Origin: an uncultured Fretibacterium sp.
Lineage (GTDB): Bacteria; Synergistota; Synergistia; Synergistales; Aminobacteriaceae
Assembly: GCA_937899395.1 (NCBI GenBank)
Contig: CALBPU010000120.1
Location: 1 to 46,001 of the forward strand
DNA length: 46,001 nucleotides
Reading direction: 5' to 3'
Part shown: piece by piece, positions 7,977 to 14,992 of the stretch
Layout of the letters: every line of letters begins with the position of its first letter
Position numbering within the stretch: position 1 is the first letter of the stretch
Program-made: the position numbers and the translations under genes
Notes under the pieces: generated by a model
Seen by the model: only the letters and a program-made list of their open reading frames with translations
Database searches by the model: none
Told to the model about the DNA's origin: nothing

Positions 7977-9370
7977 GAACATGTTATGTAACGGTAAGTG
8001 ATATAGCGTTATGCCAAAGGTGTCCTGCTTTATTTGCCTATAAAATTCACATGGGCGAAAAATCTGCGTGGCATATCGGAATTAACGGCAATGGTGAAGC
8101 TTACGGCTCAATGTTTCACAAAAATATTGCTCAAGTATTTTTCGAGGCGGCTTCTGATCCTAATCACAAACTTCACAAAAAAATTCAAAATGCAATTTCG
8201 GGAGGTTCAATTCAGCTTGAAAAAATGATACGCGAAAATATTTTCATGCCTTTCGTTGAAAATAACTCTGAAAATTTTACGGCAGGTCAATTTCTTTCGA
8301 TGGCTAACGGAATAAGAGTATGGGTGAAAGCGATGTACGATTTTTTTCGCGGCATTCCGTCTCTGATAAAATACCCTGAAAAAAATATGCTTACAGTTTT
8401 TATAAAGCCTGAAGGAATTTTGGAAGGAAATTATAATTTCAATGACGGAGTTTTGATTATCAAAGGACGTTATGACGCTCTGATGTTTAATCCCGATAAA
8501 GCTGAAGTGAGATTATTTGAATTTAAGGGTTTCAGAAAATCCGATGTTACGGTTTCGTTATCACAGAGTTTAATTTATTCATGGCTGATTGAAAAATCTT
8601 CGGGAATAGTTCCTTCTATTGAGATAATATATCTTGATGATGATAAAAATTCGCCTGATATTTTTGATTCAGAGACAGTTAGGAGTATGATTAAGTCAGG
8701 TTTGCCGAGATTATTTTATTCGGTATTTAATATAATTTCGTTAAGGAGGTTTCCGGAAATTTTGAGGAATAAAAATTTATGTGATAAATGCAAATTCAGA
8801 TTTAACTGCGAGAAGGACATTAACAAAATATTCAGCATTCATAAAAGACGCGGAAGTTCATTAGTAAGTGTGCTTGTATTTTTCCTTGCGGCTGTTTTGA
8901 TAACGGCGCAAGTATTTTTCTTTTCGACTAACTCAAATGAATCTCTTGCTGAAGACCGTGAATTAATGGGAATAAAATTGAAACTTGCTCAAAAGGTTGA
9001 AGATGCAAGAAATAATCTTTCAACAAAAAATATTAATGTCAGTGTTGATTACACAAATTTTTATACAGAGACAGCAACAACTCTTGAACTTGATGATAAT
9101 GTAGAATATGAAAATATTCCCGTAGGAGTTTTTTACACAAATATACATTATTTGAAATATCCCTTCAAGGATACAACACCCGGAACTGATTGGGGAAATT
9201 ACAGCGATAAATATTCTTACAAAAAAATTTTTCCGCCAATGGGTGAACATCATTATCTCATCAGAGCATTCACAAAAATAAATATTGCTAAGGATGTATA
9301 CAGGACTTTAATGTATCAGGTATTAATTCACAACAGCGAAATAAAATCATACGAGGAGATGTGGTTCTAA
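7973..9370 (+). CDS. Cas4/AddB-like Fe-S PD-(D/E)XK nuclease fused to a type IV prepilin
   Basis: 465 residues with two unrelated halves. Residues 1-285 are a RecB-family nuclease: N-terminal SDIALCQRCP (Cys14/17), His49, Asp168 (KGRYDAL), Glu183-Phe-Lys185, then Gln198-xxx-Tyr202, and a C-terminal cluster Cys270-xx-Cys273-xxxxx-Cys279. One N-terminal plus three C-terminal cysteines is the 4Fe-4S arrangement of Cas4 and AddB. Residues 291-313 are KRRG followed by SSLVSVL and a hydrophobic helix, as at a prepilin-peptidase site; the remaining 150 residues look like a minor pilin (PilV/PilX class). Both halves are intact in one frame with no stop between. The next two genes are pilus genes, so the pilin half fits its context. 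Expected reactions are DNA cleavage for the N-terminal half and pilus assembly for the C-terminal half. Confidence 0.85.
   Translation: MRTCYVTVSDIALCQRCPALFAYKIHMGEKSAWHIGINGNGEAYGSMFHKNIAQVFFEAASDPNHKLHKKIQNAISGGSIQLEKMIRENIFMPFVENNSENFTAGQFLSMANGIRVWVKAMYDFFRGIPSLIKYPEKNMLTVFIKPEGILEGNYNFNDGVLIIKGRYDALMFNPDKAEVRLFEFKGFRKSDVTVSLSQSLIYSWLIEKSSGIVPSIEIIYLDDDKNSPDIFDSETVRSMIKSGLPRLFYSVFNIISLRRFPEILRNKNLCDKCKFRFNCEKDINKIFSIHKRRGSSLVSVLVFFLAAVLITAQVFFFSTNSNESLAEDRELMGIKLKLAQKVEDARNNLSTKNINVSVDYTNFYTETATTLELDDNVEYENIPVGVFYTNIHYLKYPFKDTTPGTDWGNYSDKYSYKKIFPPMGEHHYLIRAFTKINIAKDVYRTLMYQVLIHNSEIKSYEEMWF
8743..8764 (+). promoter_or_regulatory. Possible internal ribosome site and TTG start before the pilin half
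   Basis: A perfect AAGGAGG (8743-8749) lies inside the nuclease-pilin gene, 12 bases before an in-frame TTG (8762-8764, residue 264). Starting there would give a prepilin with a leader of about 31 residues carrying the CxxCxxxxxC segment. It may be chance, since the bases also encode Leu-Arg-Arg. Confidence 0.3.
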
Positions 9371-9371
9371 T

Positions 9372-10763
9372 ATGGAAATTAAATTAGGAACAACTCATCT
9401 TGAAGAAAACTCTGTGGCTCTTGCAATTTACGATGATGCCATTTACTTCATCGAACTTAACGAGGACAGCGAAACAATCAGGAAATTTTCAGTTCCTCTT
9501 GCTGAGGATTGCATACAGAAAGGTCATATTAAAAATTTTTCGCTGCTTGAAAAAGGAATGGCCGAAATTATAAAGCAAACAGGAAAAATTCGTAATCCCG
9601 TCAGTGTAGGGCTTCCGTCAGGTGAAACAATAATAAAGCTTCTTACATTTCCTAAAATGGAGCTTGAAGATGTCAGAGGAAGCATTGATGTTAATTTTGA
9701 GGAATATTTTCCGTATCAAAGACATGACGCAGTTTTCGATGTCGTAAGAGCTAAAACCCCAGCAGACCTTCGAGAAAGAGATGAGGCTTCATTTTTAGTC
9801 GCATGTGCTAAACGTGAAACTGTTGAAGAAGTTTTTGAGATTGCCAGAAAAGCAGGTTTTCCTGCAGGAGCTATTGAGCCTGTAAACTTTGCGATGTTTA
9901 GGGCTATTCCTGAAGCTCAAAACGGTTTGTGTTTGTTTGCAGATTTGAACAGCATAATAGCAGTTTGGGAAGGACTTGGAATATATTACAGAACGGCGAA
10001 CAATGCTGAAAGCGCTCAAGAAATTCTCAACACGATGCAATATATGGACATGCAGCAAAGAAACGTCCGAATCGAAAAAATTATTACGTTCGGTTTGAAT
10101 TATCAGCTTGGAGATGATCCCAGTTCCGGCGTAAAAATTATTAATGTCGATGATGAATATTTCGGTGCTGAAGGTCTTGCTCTCAGGAGTGCTGAAGGAG
10201 CTTCTGCACTTGATATAAGGCCAATGGAATTCGTTGAACTTGAGAAACGAAGATATTCATTTAATATTAACAGGGTAATTTTATGGGGATTATTAGTAGG
10301 ATTTATAACGCTGTCTATAGGTACAATAACTTTTTCGATTAACAGCATAAAGGAACTTGACGCAAAAATGGATATTATGAGGGATAATGTAAGTGATTTT
10401 ACAAGACAGAGAATTGCGTTATCCGAAGAAATTTCAAGCCTCGAAAAACAAAAAGCAAAAGCTGAAAAAATTTTGGAATTTCTTCAAAGTGATATACCCG
10501 TTCTTGAAATTCTCGATACTCTTGAAATAAATTCAGGAAACGGATTAAAATTTGATACGGCAGATTTTTCGCAGAACATAGCGGGAATAACAGTTGTGCT
10601 TGACGGTAAGGCCGAAGATGAAAAAAGTGTCTTAAACACAACAGAAGGTCTTAAAAACAGCGGGAAATTTAAGAGCGTAATGTTACCTGTTTCACAGAGA
10701 GACCAAACGGGCAGAATTGTTTTCAAAATAATTTTGATAGTGGGGAATATAAATGAAGGATAA
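9372..10763 (+). CDS. PilM-PilN fusion, type IV pilus inner-membrane assembly protein
   Basis: 463 residues. The N-terminal part (about 1-290) has the actin-like PilM pattern, including GLPSGETIIKLLTFP and the FEEYFPYQ segment seen in PilM proteins. A single membrane segment follows (about 300-325). After it come a coiled coil (about 330-375) and a ferredoxin-like periplasmic domain typical of PilN. In most bacteria PilM binds the cytoplasmic tail of a separate PilN; here both are one chain. They form the platform that links the pilus motor to the secretin. Its ATG is 2 bases after the stop of the nuclease-pilin gene, and its end overlaps the pseudopilin start by 11 bases. Confidence 0.82.
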   Translation: MEIKLGTTHLEENSVALAIYDDAIYFIELNEDSETIRKFSVPLAEDCIQKGHIKNFSLLEKGMAEIIKQTGKIRNPVSVGLPSGETIIKLLTFPKMELEDVRGSIDVNFEEYFPYQRHDAVFDVVRAKTPADLRERDEASFLVACAKRETVEEVFEIARKAGFPAGAIEPVNFAMFRAIPEAQNGLCLFADLNSIIAVWEGLGIYYRTANNAESAQEILNTMQYMDMQQRNVRIEKIITFGLNYQLGDDPSSGVKIINVDDEYFGAEGLALRSAEGASALDIRPMEFVELEKRRYSFNINRVILWGLLVGFITLSIGTITFSINSIKELDAKMDIMRDNVSDFTRQRIALSEEISSLEKQKAKAEKILEFLQSDIPVLEILDTLEINSGNGLKFDTADFSQNIAGITVVLDGKAEDEKSVLNTTEGLKNSGKFKSVMLPVSQRDQTGRIVFKIILIVGNINEG

Positions 10764-11217
10764 ATTTTTGGGAAGGCATTTCGGATTTACGTTACCTGAG
10801 GTTATAATAGCTATAACAATTATGGGAGTTATGGCAGCGGCTGTTACGATGAGTTCCAATGTAGGGAAACAAACGGCTAAGTCTGAAGCTGAAAAAATTA
10901 CGGCCGAAATTCTCAGATTAATGAAAACTGCTGACAAAACACATAACGAATTTGAATTAGTAACTCAAGATAAAAGTAAAATTCTTTATGTATGGAATAA
11001 TGGCAGCACAATAAATCCTGAAACGCTAGCTTCTAGCGATAAATTCACTTATGAATTAAAAATAAATGGTAGTAAATTAAATTATTCACTTCAAAATAAC
11101 GGCTTTAATAAAAATGGACACATAATAATAAGGAATAAAGCCGATACAAGCCAATTTTATTGCATTTATTTCTATGAACAAGGCGGAAGAATAAGAACAA
11201 CTCCTACGGAAGATTAA
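10753..11217 (+). CDS. Type IV pseudopilin (GspH/minor pilin-like)
   Basis: 154 residues. A 12-residue basic leader ends in GRHFG, followed by FTLPEVIIAITIMGVMAAAV. This is the class III prepilin signal cut after glycine, with phenylalanine at +1 and glutamate at +5 as in true pilins. The C-terminal 110 residues are polar and beta-rich, as in minor pilins. Last gene of the operon, ending just before a terminator hairpin. The major pilin and the PilB/PilC/PilT machinery are not in this window. Confidence 0.85.
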   Translation: MKDKFLGRHFGFTLPEVIIAITIMGVMAAAVTMSSNVGKQTAKSEAEKITAEILRLMKTADKTHNEFELVTQDKSKILYVWNNGSTINPETLASSDKFTYELKINGSKLNYSLQNNGFNKNGHIIIRNKADTSQFYCIYFYEQGGRIRTTPTED

Positions 11218-11226
11218 TAGAACTTA

Positions 11227-11256
11227 AAGAGGCTCGACAAATTGTTAAGCCTCTCT
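11227..11256. terminator. Bidirectional terminator between the pseudopilin gene and leuB
   Basis: AGAGGCT (11228-11234) pairs with AGCCTCT (11248-11254) around a 13-base AT-rich loop. It sits between two convergent genes and can serve both, although T-tracts are short on either side. Confidence 0.6.
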
Positions 11257-11265
11257 TGAAAATCT

Positions 11266-12333
11266 TTATAACCTCGAAATTATTTCGTCCCTCATTTGAG
11301 AACCTGTAATTAATTTCGTTCCTTCTGTGTAAATATCAGGTGTCCTTAAGCCTGCTTTCAAAACTTCATCAACCGCATTCTCAATCTTATCCGCTTCGGC
11401 ATTCATGTTGAAACTATATCTCAACATCATCGCTCCGCATAAAATTGTTCCGATTGGGTTTGCTTTATTCTGTCCTGCAATGTCTGGAGCTGAACCGTGA
11501 ATAGGCTCGTAAAGTCCTCTGTTGCCTTCTCCTAAACTTGCGCTCGGTATCATTCCTATTGACCCTATAATCTGGCTTGCTTCATCAGACAAAATATCGC
11601 CGAAAGTATTTTCGGTTACGATTACGTCAAATTCTGAAGGCACTCGAATTAATTGCATCGAAGCATTATCAACATAAAGATGATTTAATTTCACTTCGGG
11701 ATATTCTTTAGCGACTTCCTCAACAATTTCGCGCCATAATCTTGACGATGTTAAGATATTTGCTTTGTCGATTGAGGTAACAATTTTTCTGCGCCCCATT
11801 GCCATTTTGAAAGCAACGTGAGCAATTCGTCGAATTTCATGCTCGGAATATTCCATTACATCACGTGCAGCACGTTCACCTTCAGGAGTTTTGAAGGCTT
11901 CATGTTTACCGAAATAAATTCCTCCCGTTAATTCCCTTACGATAATAAAATCAATTCCCTTTTCTGCAATATCTTTCCTTAAAGGACATGCTGAAGCAAG
12001 AGGCGCAAAAATTTTCGCAGGTCTTATATTCGCAAAAACTTCAAGCCCGCTTCTTACTCCTAATAATCCTCTTTCAGGTCTTTTTTCAGGAGGCTGATTA
12101 TCCCATTTAGGGCCTCCGACAGCTCCAAGTAAAGTTGCTTCTGCGTTTTGACAAATTTTAAGGCTTTCAGCAGGAAGAGGTTCGCCGTATTTATCTATTG
12201 CATTTCCTCCCATTGCGACCTCGTGAAATTCAAAAGTATTCGGCGCGACTTTTTCCAATACTTTCAAAGTTGCTCCGATAACTTCAGGGCCTATTCCATC
12301 ACCGGGAATTACTGCTACATTTTTCTTTGACAT
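11266..12333 (-). CDS. leuB: LeuB, 3-isopropylmalate dehydrogenase
   Basis: LeuB oxidises and decarboxylates 3-isopropylmalate with NAD+ to 2-ketoisocaproate, the third committed leucine step. The 355-residue length is standard. Motifs seen are the N-terminal IPGDGIGPEV, LLGAVGGPKWD, the substrate arginines in RSGLEVFANIRP and RELTGGIYFG, DKANIL, and the metal-binding segment VTENTFGDILSDEASQ followed by EPIHGSAPDIAGQ. AAGGAG precedes the ATG. Third intact gene of leuC-leuD-leuB, separated from leuD by a broken flavoprotein gene. Confidence 0.97.
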   Translation of the reverse strand: MSKKNVAVIPGDGIGPEVIGATLKVLEKVAPNTFEFHEVAMGGNAIDKYGEPLPAESLKICQNAEATLLGAVGGPKWDNQPPEKRPERGLLGVRSGLEVFANIRPAKIFAPLASACPLRKDIAEKGIDFIIVRELTGGIYFGKHEAFKTPEGERAARDVMEYSEHEIRRIAHVAFKMAMGRRKIVTSIDKANILTSSRLWREIVEEVAKEYPEVKLNHLYVDNASMQLIRVPSEFDVIVTENTFGDILSDEASQIIGSIGMIPSASLGEGNRGLYEPIHGSAPDIAGQNKANPIGTILCGAMMLRYSFNMNAEADKIENAVDEVLKAGLRTPDIYTEGTKLITGSQMRDEIISRL

Positions 12334-12339
12334 AAATTT

Positions 12340-12895
12340 TTATTCTCCTTTCAAATTTTCCTTTGCTTTTTCAACAAGACGCTTTCCTAGTTCATAAGCG
12401 TTCTGTAAATCTTTAGGGAAATGTTCATCTTTGTATTTTGCTTTACCGTCTCCGTCAAACATATTCGCTTCATATCTTGAATAGTCTTTGAATTGAAGAG
12501 TGTTATAAGCACAGAGGGTTTCGGTATAACCCAATACGTTTTCCTTTTTCATCGTTGCTGTAAGTCATAACGGGGAATATAAATCTCTCCATGAATGAGC
12601 GTAACATTCCTGTAGGGAAACTGAAATAAACCGGGCTTCCCATAACTACGACATCAGAATTTAATGCTTTTTCGAGTACAGGTGTTAAAGGATCTTTGAA
12701 TGCACAAAGGCCGTTAGTTTTAGAATTTTTGACTTTGCATGCAAAACAACTAATACAGCCTTTGAAATTATAATCATAAAGATGAATTAATTCCGTCTCG
12801 GCTCCTGCTTCTGAAGCTCCCTTCATTGCACTCTCCAACATTTTATGAGTGTTCCAATTTTTTCTCGGACTTCCGTTTATGAATAATGCTTTCAT
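12340..12895 (-). pseudogene. Flavodoxin-fold NADPH-dependent FMN reductase-like, frameshifted
   Basis: Two reading frames together make one flavodoxin-family protein. The first (12503-12895) has the FMN loop NGSPRKNWNT, a CxxCxxC cluster and MGSPVYFSFPTGMLRSF, then leaves frame after KGKRIG and stops. The second (12340 to about 12545) resumes with TETLCAYNTLQFKDYSRYEA and ends normally in ELGKRLVEKAKE. From memory of the family, some 35-40 residues expected between these segments are missing, so there is a deletion as well as a shift near 12515-12545. It lies inside the leu operon between leuD and leuB. A sequencing error could explain a shift but not the missing segment. Confidence 0.7.
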
Positions 12896-12902
12896 TATTT
12901 TT

Positions 12903-13376
12903 TCATTTTTTCCTCAATGATGCCATTAATCCTCCGTCATCTATCATTTTTTTGATAAATTCGGGAAAAGGTTCGGCCTGATATGTTTTATTTTTTGTTT
13001 CGTTTGTAATAACGCCTGTGTCAAAATTAACTTTGACTTCATCACCGTCTGAAATATCTTCAGCAGCTTCAGGGCATTCAAGAATTGCAAGTCCGATGTT
13101 AATAGCGTTACGGTAAAAAATTCTCGCGAAACTTTTTGCTATTACACACGAAATTCCTGACGCTTTAATCGCAACAGGAGCATGTTCGCGTGATGAGCCG
13201 CAGCCGAAATTTAATCCCGCTACCATAATATCGCCGTCTTTAACTTTTTTAACGAAATCTTTATCAATATCTTCCATGCAATGAGAAGCCAATTCTTTTT
13301 TGTCTTGGCTTGCAAGATAACGTGCAGGAATTATAACGTCCGTATCAACATGATCTCCATATTTATGAGCCTTCAT
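12903..13376 (-). CDS. leuD: LeuD, 3-isopropylmalate dehydratase small subunit
   Basis: With LeuC it isomerises 2-isopropylmalate to 3-isopropylmalate. 157 residues, the length of the short bacterial/archaeal LeuD type. Typical motifs are DTDVIIPARYL near residue 11, NFGCGSSREHAP near 58, and AKSFARIFYRNAINIG near 80. Its ATG shares one base with the leuC stop (TAATG), indicating coupled translation. Confidence 0.95.
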   Translation of the reverse strand: MKAHKYGDHVDTDVIIPARYLASQDKKELASHCMEDIDKDFVKKVKDGDIMVAGLNFGCGSSREHAPVAIKASGISCVIAKSFARIFYRNAINIGLAILECPEAAEDISDGDEVKVNFDTGVITNETKNKTYQAEPFPEFIKKMIDDGGLMASLRKK

Positions 13377-14641
13377 TATTTCATAACCTCCTCGGGGTGA
13401 GCAATATGTCCCGCAATTCCTGAAGCAGCAGCAACGGCAGGAGACGCTAAATAAACTTCACTGTCAACATGTCCCATTCTTCCAACGAAATTTCTGTTAG
13501 TAGTTGAAACACATCTTTCACCGGCCGCTAAAATTCCCATGTAACCTCCTAAGCACGGGCCGCATGTCGGAGTTGAGATTACACAGCCTGCATCAAGGAA
13601 AATATCAAAATATCCGAGCTTCATTGCTTCATGATATATATAAGGAGTTGCAGGGATAATTATTCCTCTGACACCTTCCGCTAAATGTCTTCCCTTGAAA
13701 ATTTCAGCAGCGGCTTTCAAGTCTTCAATTTTTCCGTTAGTGCATGAACCGATTACAATCTGATCAATTTTTATGTCATGACCTTCACGAGCAGGCTTTG
13801 CATTTTCGGGTAAGTGCGGCCATGAAACAGTGCAGTCAATTTCATCGAGATTCAAATTAACGACGCTCTCATATTCGGCATCATCATCAGGATAATAAGC
13901 TGTCCATTCACGATTTACACGTCCGTTCAAAAATTCTTTTGTGATTTCGTCAACAGGAAAAATTCCGTTTTTACCGCCTGCTTCGATAGCCATATTCGAA
14001 ATCGTTAAACGATCAGCCATTGTTAATTCCTTCAAACCTTCACCGGAAAATTCGAGAGATTTATATAATGCTCCGTCGACTCCTATTTTGCCGATTAAAT
14101 ATAAAATTAAATCTTTTCCTGAAACATAAGGACGTTTTTTTCCTGTTACATTAATTTTTATGGCTGAAGGAACTTTGAACCACGTATAACCTACAGCCAT
14201 TGCTGCTCCTAAATCTGTTGAACCTACACCTGTTGAAAAAGCATTGACTGCTCCGTAAGTGCAAGTGTGAGAGTCTGCTCCGATAATACATTCGCCCGGA
14301 GCTACAAGCCCTTTTTCAGGTAAAAGGGCATGTTCAATTCCCATTGTTCCGACATCAAAGAAATTTTCGAGCTTGAATTTTTTCGCGAAATTTCTGCATT
14401 GTTTGGATTGTGTTGCGGATTTAATGTCTTTGTTAGGGACAAAGTGATCCATTACAAAAACGATTTTGCTTTTATCAAACACTGAATCAAAACCTGCTGC
14501 TTCAAATTCGTTAATAGCAACAGGGGCTGTAATATCATTTGCCAGAGTTAAATCAAGTTTTGCCTGAATTAATTGCCCTGCGTGAATTTCATCAAGTCCT
14601 GCATGTTTTGCAAGAATTTTTTGGGTCATCGTCATTCCCAT
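13376..14641 (-). CDS. leuC: LeuC, 3-isopropylmalate dehydratase large subunit
   Basis: Catalytic aconitase-family subunit with a 4Fe-4S cluster. 421 residues, the size of the LeuC2/HacA-like class that pairs with the short LeuD. Visible: MTMTQKILAKHAG at the start, GADSHTCTYGA, the first cluster cysteine in IGSCTNGKIEDL, and the CxxC in TPTCGPCLGG. First gene of the leucine operon, after a 95-base gap from the structured leader transcribed in the other direction. I see no T-box or leucine leader peptide upstream. Confidence 0.96.
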   Translation of the reverse strand: MGMTMTQKILAKHAGLDEIHAGQLIQAKLDLTLANDITAPVAINEFEAAGFDSVFDKSKIVFVMDHFVPNKDIKSATQSKQCRNFAKKFKLENFFDVGTMGIEHALLPEKGLVAPGECIIGADSHTCTYGAVNAFSTGVGSTDLGAAMAVGYTWFKVPSAIKINVTGKKRPYVSGKDLILYLIGKIGVDGALYKSLEFSGEGLKELTMADRLTISNMAIEAGGKNGIFPVDEITKEFLNGRVNREWTAYYPDDDAEYESVVNLNLDEIDCTVSWPHLPENAKPAREGHDIKIDQIVIGSCTNGKIEDLKAAAEIFKGRHLAEGVRGIIIPATPYIYHEAMKLGYFDIFLDAGCVISTPTCGPCLGGYMGILAAGERCVSTTNRNFVGRMGHVDSEVYLASPAVAAASGIAGHIAHPEEVMK

Positions 14642-14693
14642 GAAGAAAATTCCCCCTCGTTAATAAAAATTTTTTGTAATTGTATCAAAAAGT

Positions 14694-14710
14694 ATGAAAA
14701 ATTTTTTCAT
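14694..14710. promoter_or_regulatory. AT-rich palindrome between leuC and the small-peptide gene
   Basis: ATGAAAAATTTTTTCAT reads almost the same on both strands; the TTTTTCAT half recurs at 14713-14720. It sits between two divergent units, where a shared operator could lie. AT-rich palindromes are common by chance, so this is weak. Confidence 0.3.
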
Positions 14711-14735
14711 GATTTTTCATGATAGAATATTTTTA

Positions 14736-14808
14736 GACGAGGTATCCTGCGTTAGATGGGATACTTGGGGTATTCTCTTCTGACCATAACGGGAGGAGGT
14801 GAATAGCT
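14736..14808 (+). promoter_or_regulatory. Structured 5' leader of small hydrophobic peptide, copy 1
   Basis: Begins with GACGAGG (14736-14742), overlapping a hairpin in which GTATCC (14742-14747) pairs with GGATAC (14759-14764), and ends with a strong AGGAGGT ribosome site at 14794-14800. A -10-like TAGAAT lies just upstream, at 14723-14728. The same arrangement precedes copy 2 on the other strand (23621-23704), where the hairpin bases differ but still pair. This suggests a functional RNA element. Confidence 0.55.
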
Positions 14809-14940
14809 ATGATGAAAATACTCGACTTCATAATAAAATTGTCGCACTATATTGCGCTGGCAGGCACTTATGTAATAGTGTTAGAATTGTTGTTACAGTT
14901 AATTTTCTTGAAAATAATTATACACTACAAAATTTCATAA
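14809..14940 (+). CDS. Small hydrophobic peptide, copy 1 (43 residues)
   Basis: A 43-residue ORF starting with two consecutive ATG codons, 8 bases after a perfect AGGAGGT. The product is one long hydrophobic, probably membrane-inserted helix with a basic C-terminus. It is homologous to the peptide at 23498-23620: shared positions include LDFxIKxxH, an alanine, GTY and LExLL, about 17 identities over 33 aligned residues. I do not recognise the family. Similar size and hydrophobicity occur in type I toxins, signalling peptides and small membrane regulators. Too short for ordinary ORF calling, but the ribosome site, conserved leader and second copy make it credible. Confidence 0.75.
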   Translation: MMKILDFIIKLSHYIALAGTYVIVLELLLQLIFLKIIIHYKIS

Positions 14941-14978
14941 CCCCTCTTAAAACATCAATTAAAAAATTTTAGGAGGGG
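14941..14978. terminator. Terminator-like hairpin between small peptide and trpB2
   Basis: CCCCTCTTAAAA (14941-14952) pairs with TTTTAGGAGGGG (14967-14978) over 12 positions with one G-U pair. It follows the peptide stop immediately and also lies beyond the convergent trpB2 gene. No clean T-tract follows on either strand. Confidence 0.55.
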
Positions 14979-14992
14979 CTATTACAAAATTA

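Noticed and set aside
14917..14922. TATAAT on the minus strand inside small peptide copy 1 as an antisense or leuC promoter.
   Set aside because: No matching -35 box, AT-rich context, and it would imply a 270-base leuC leader.
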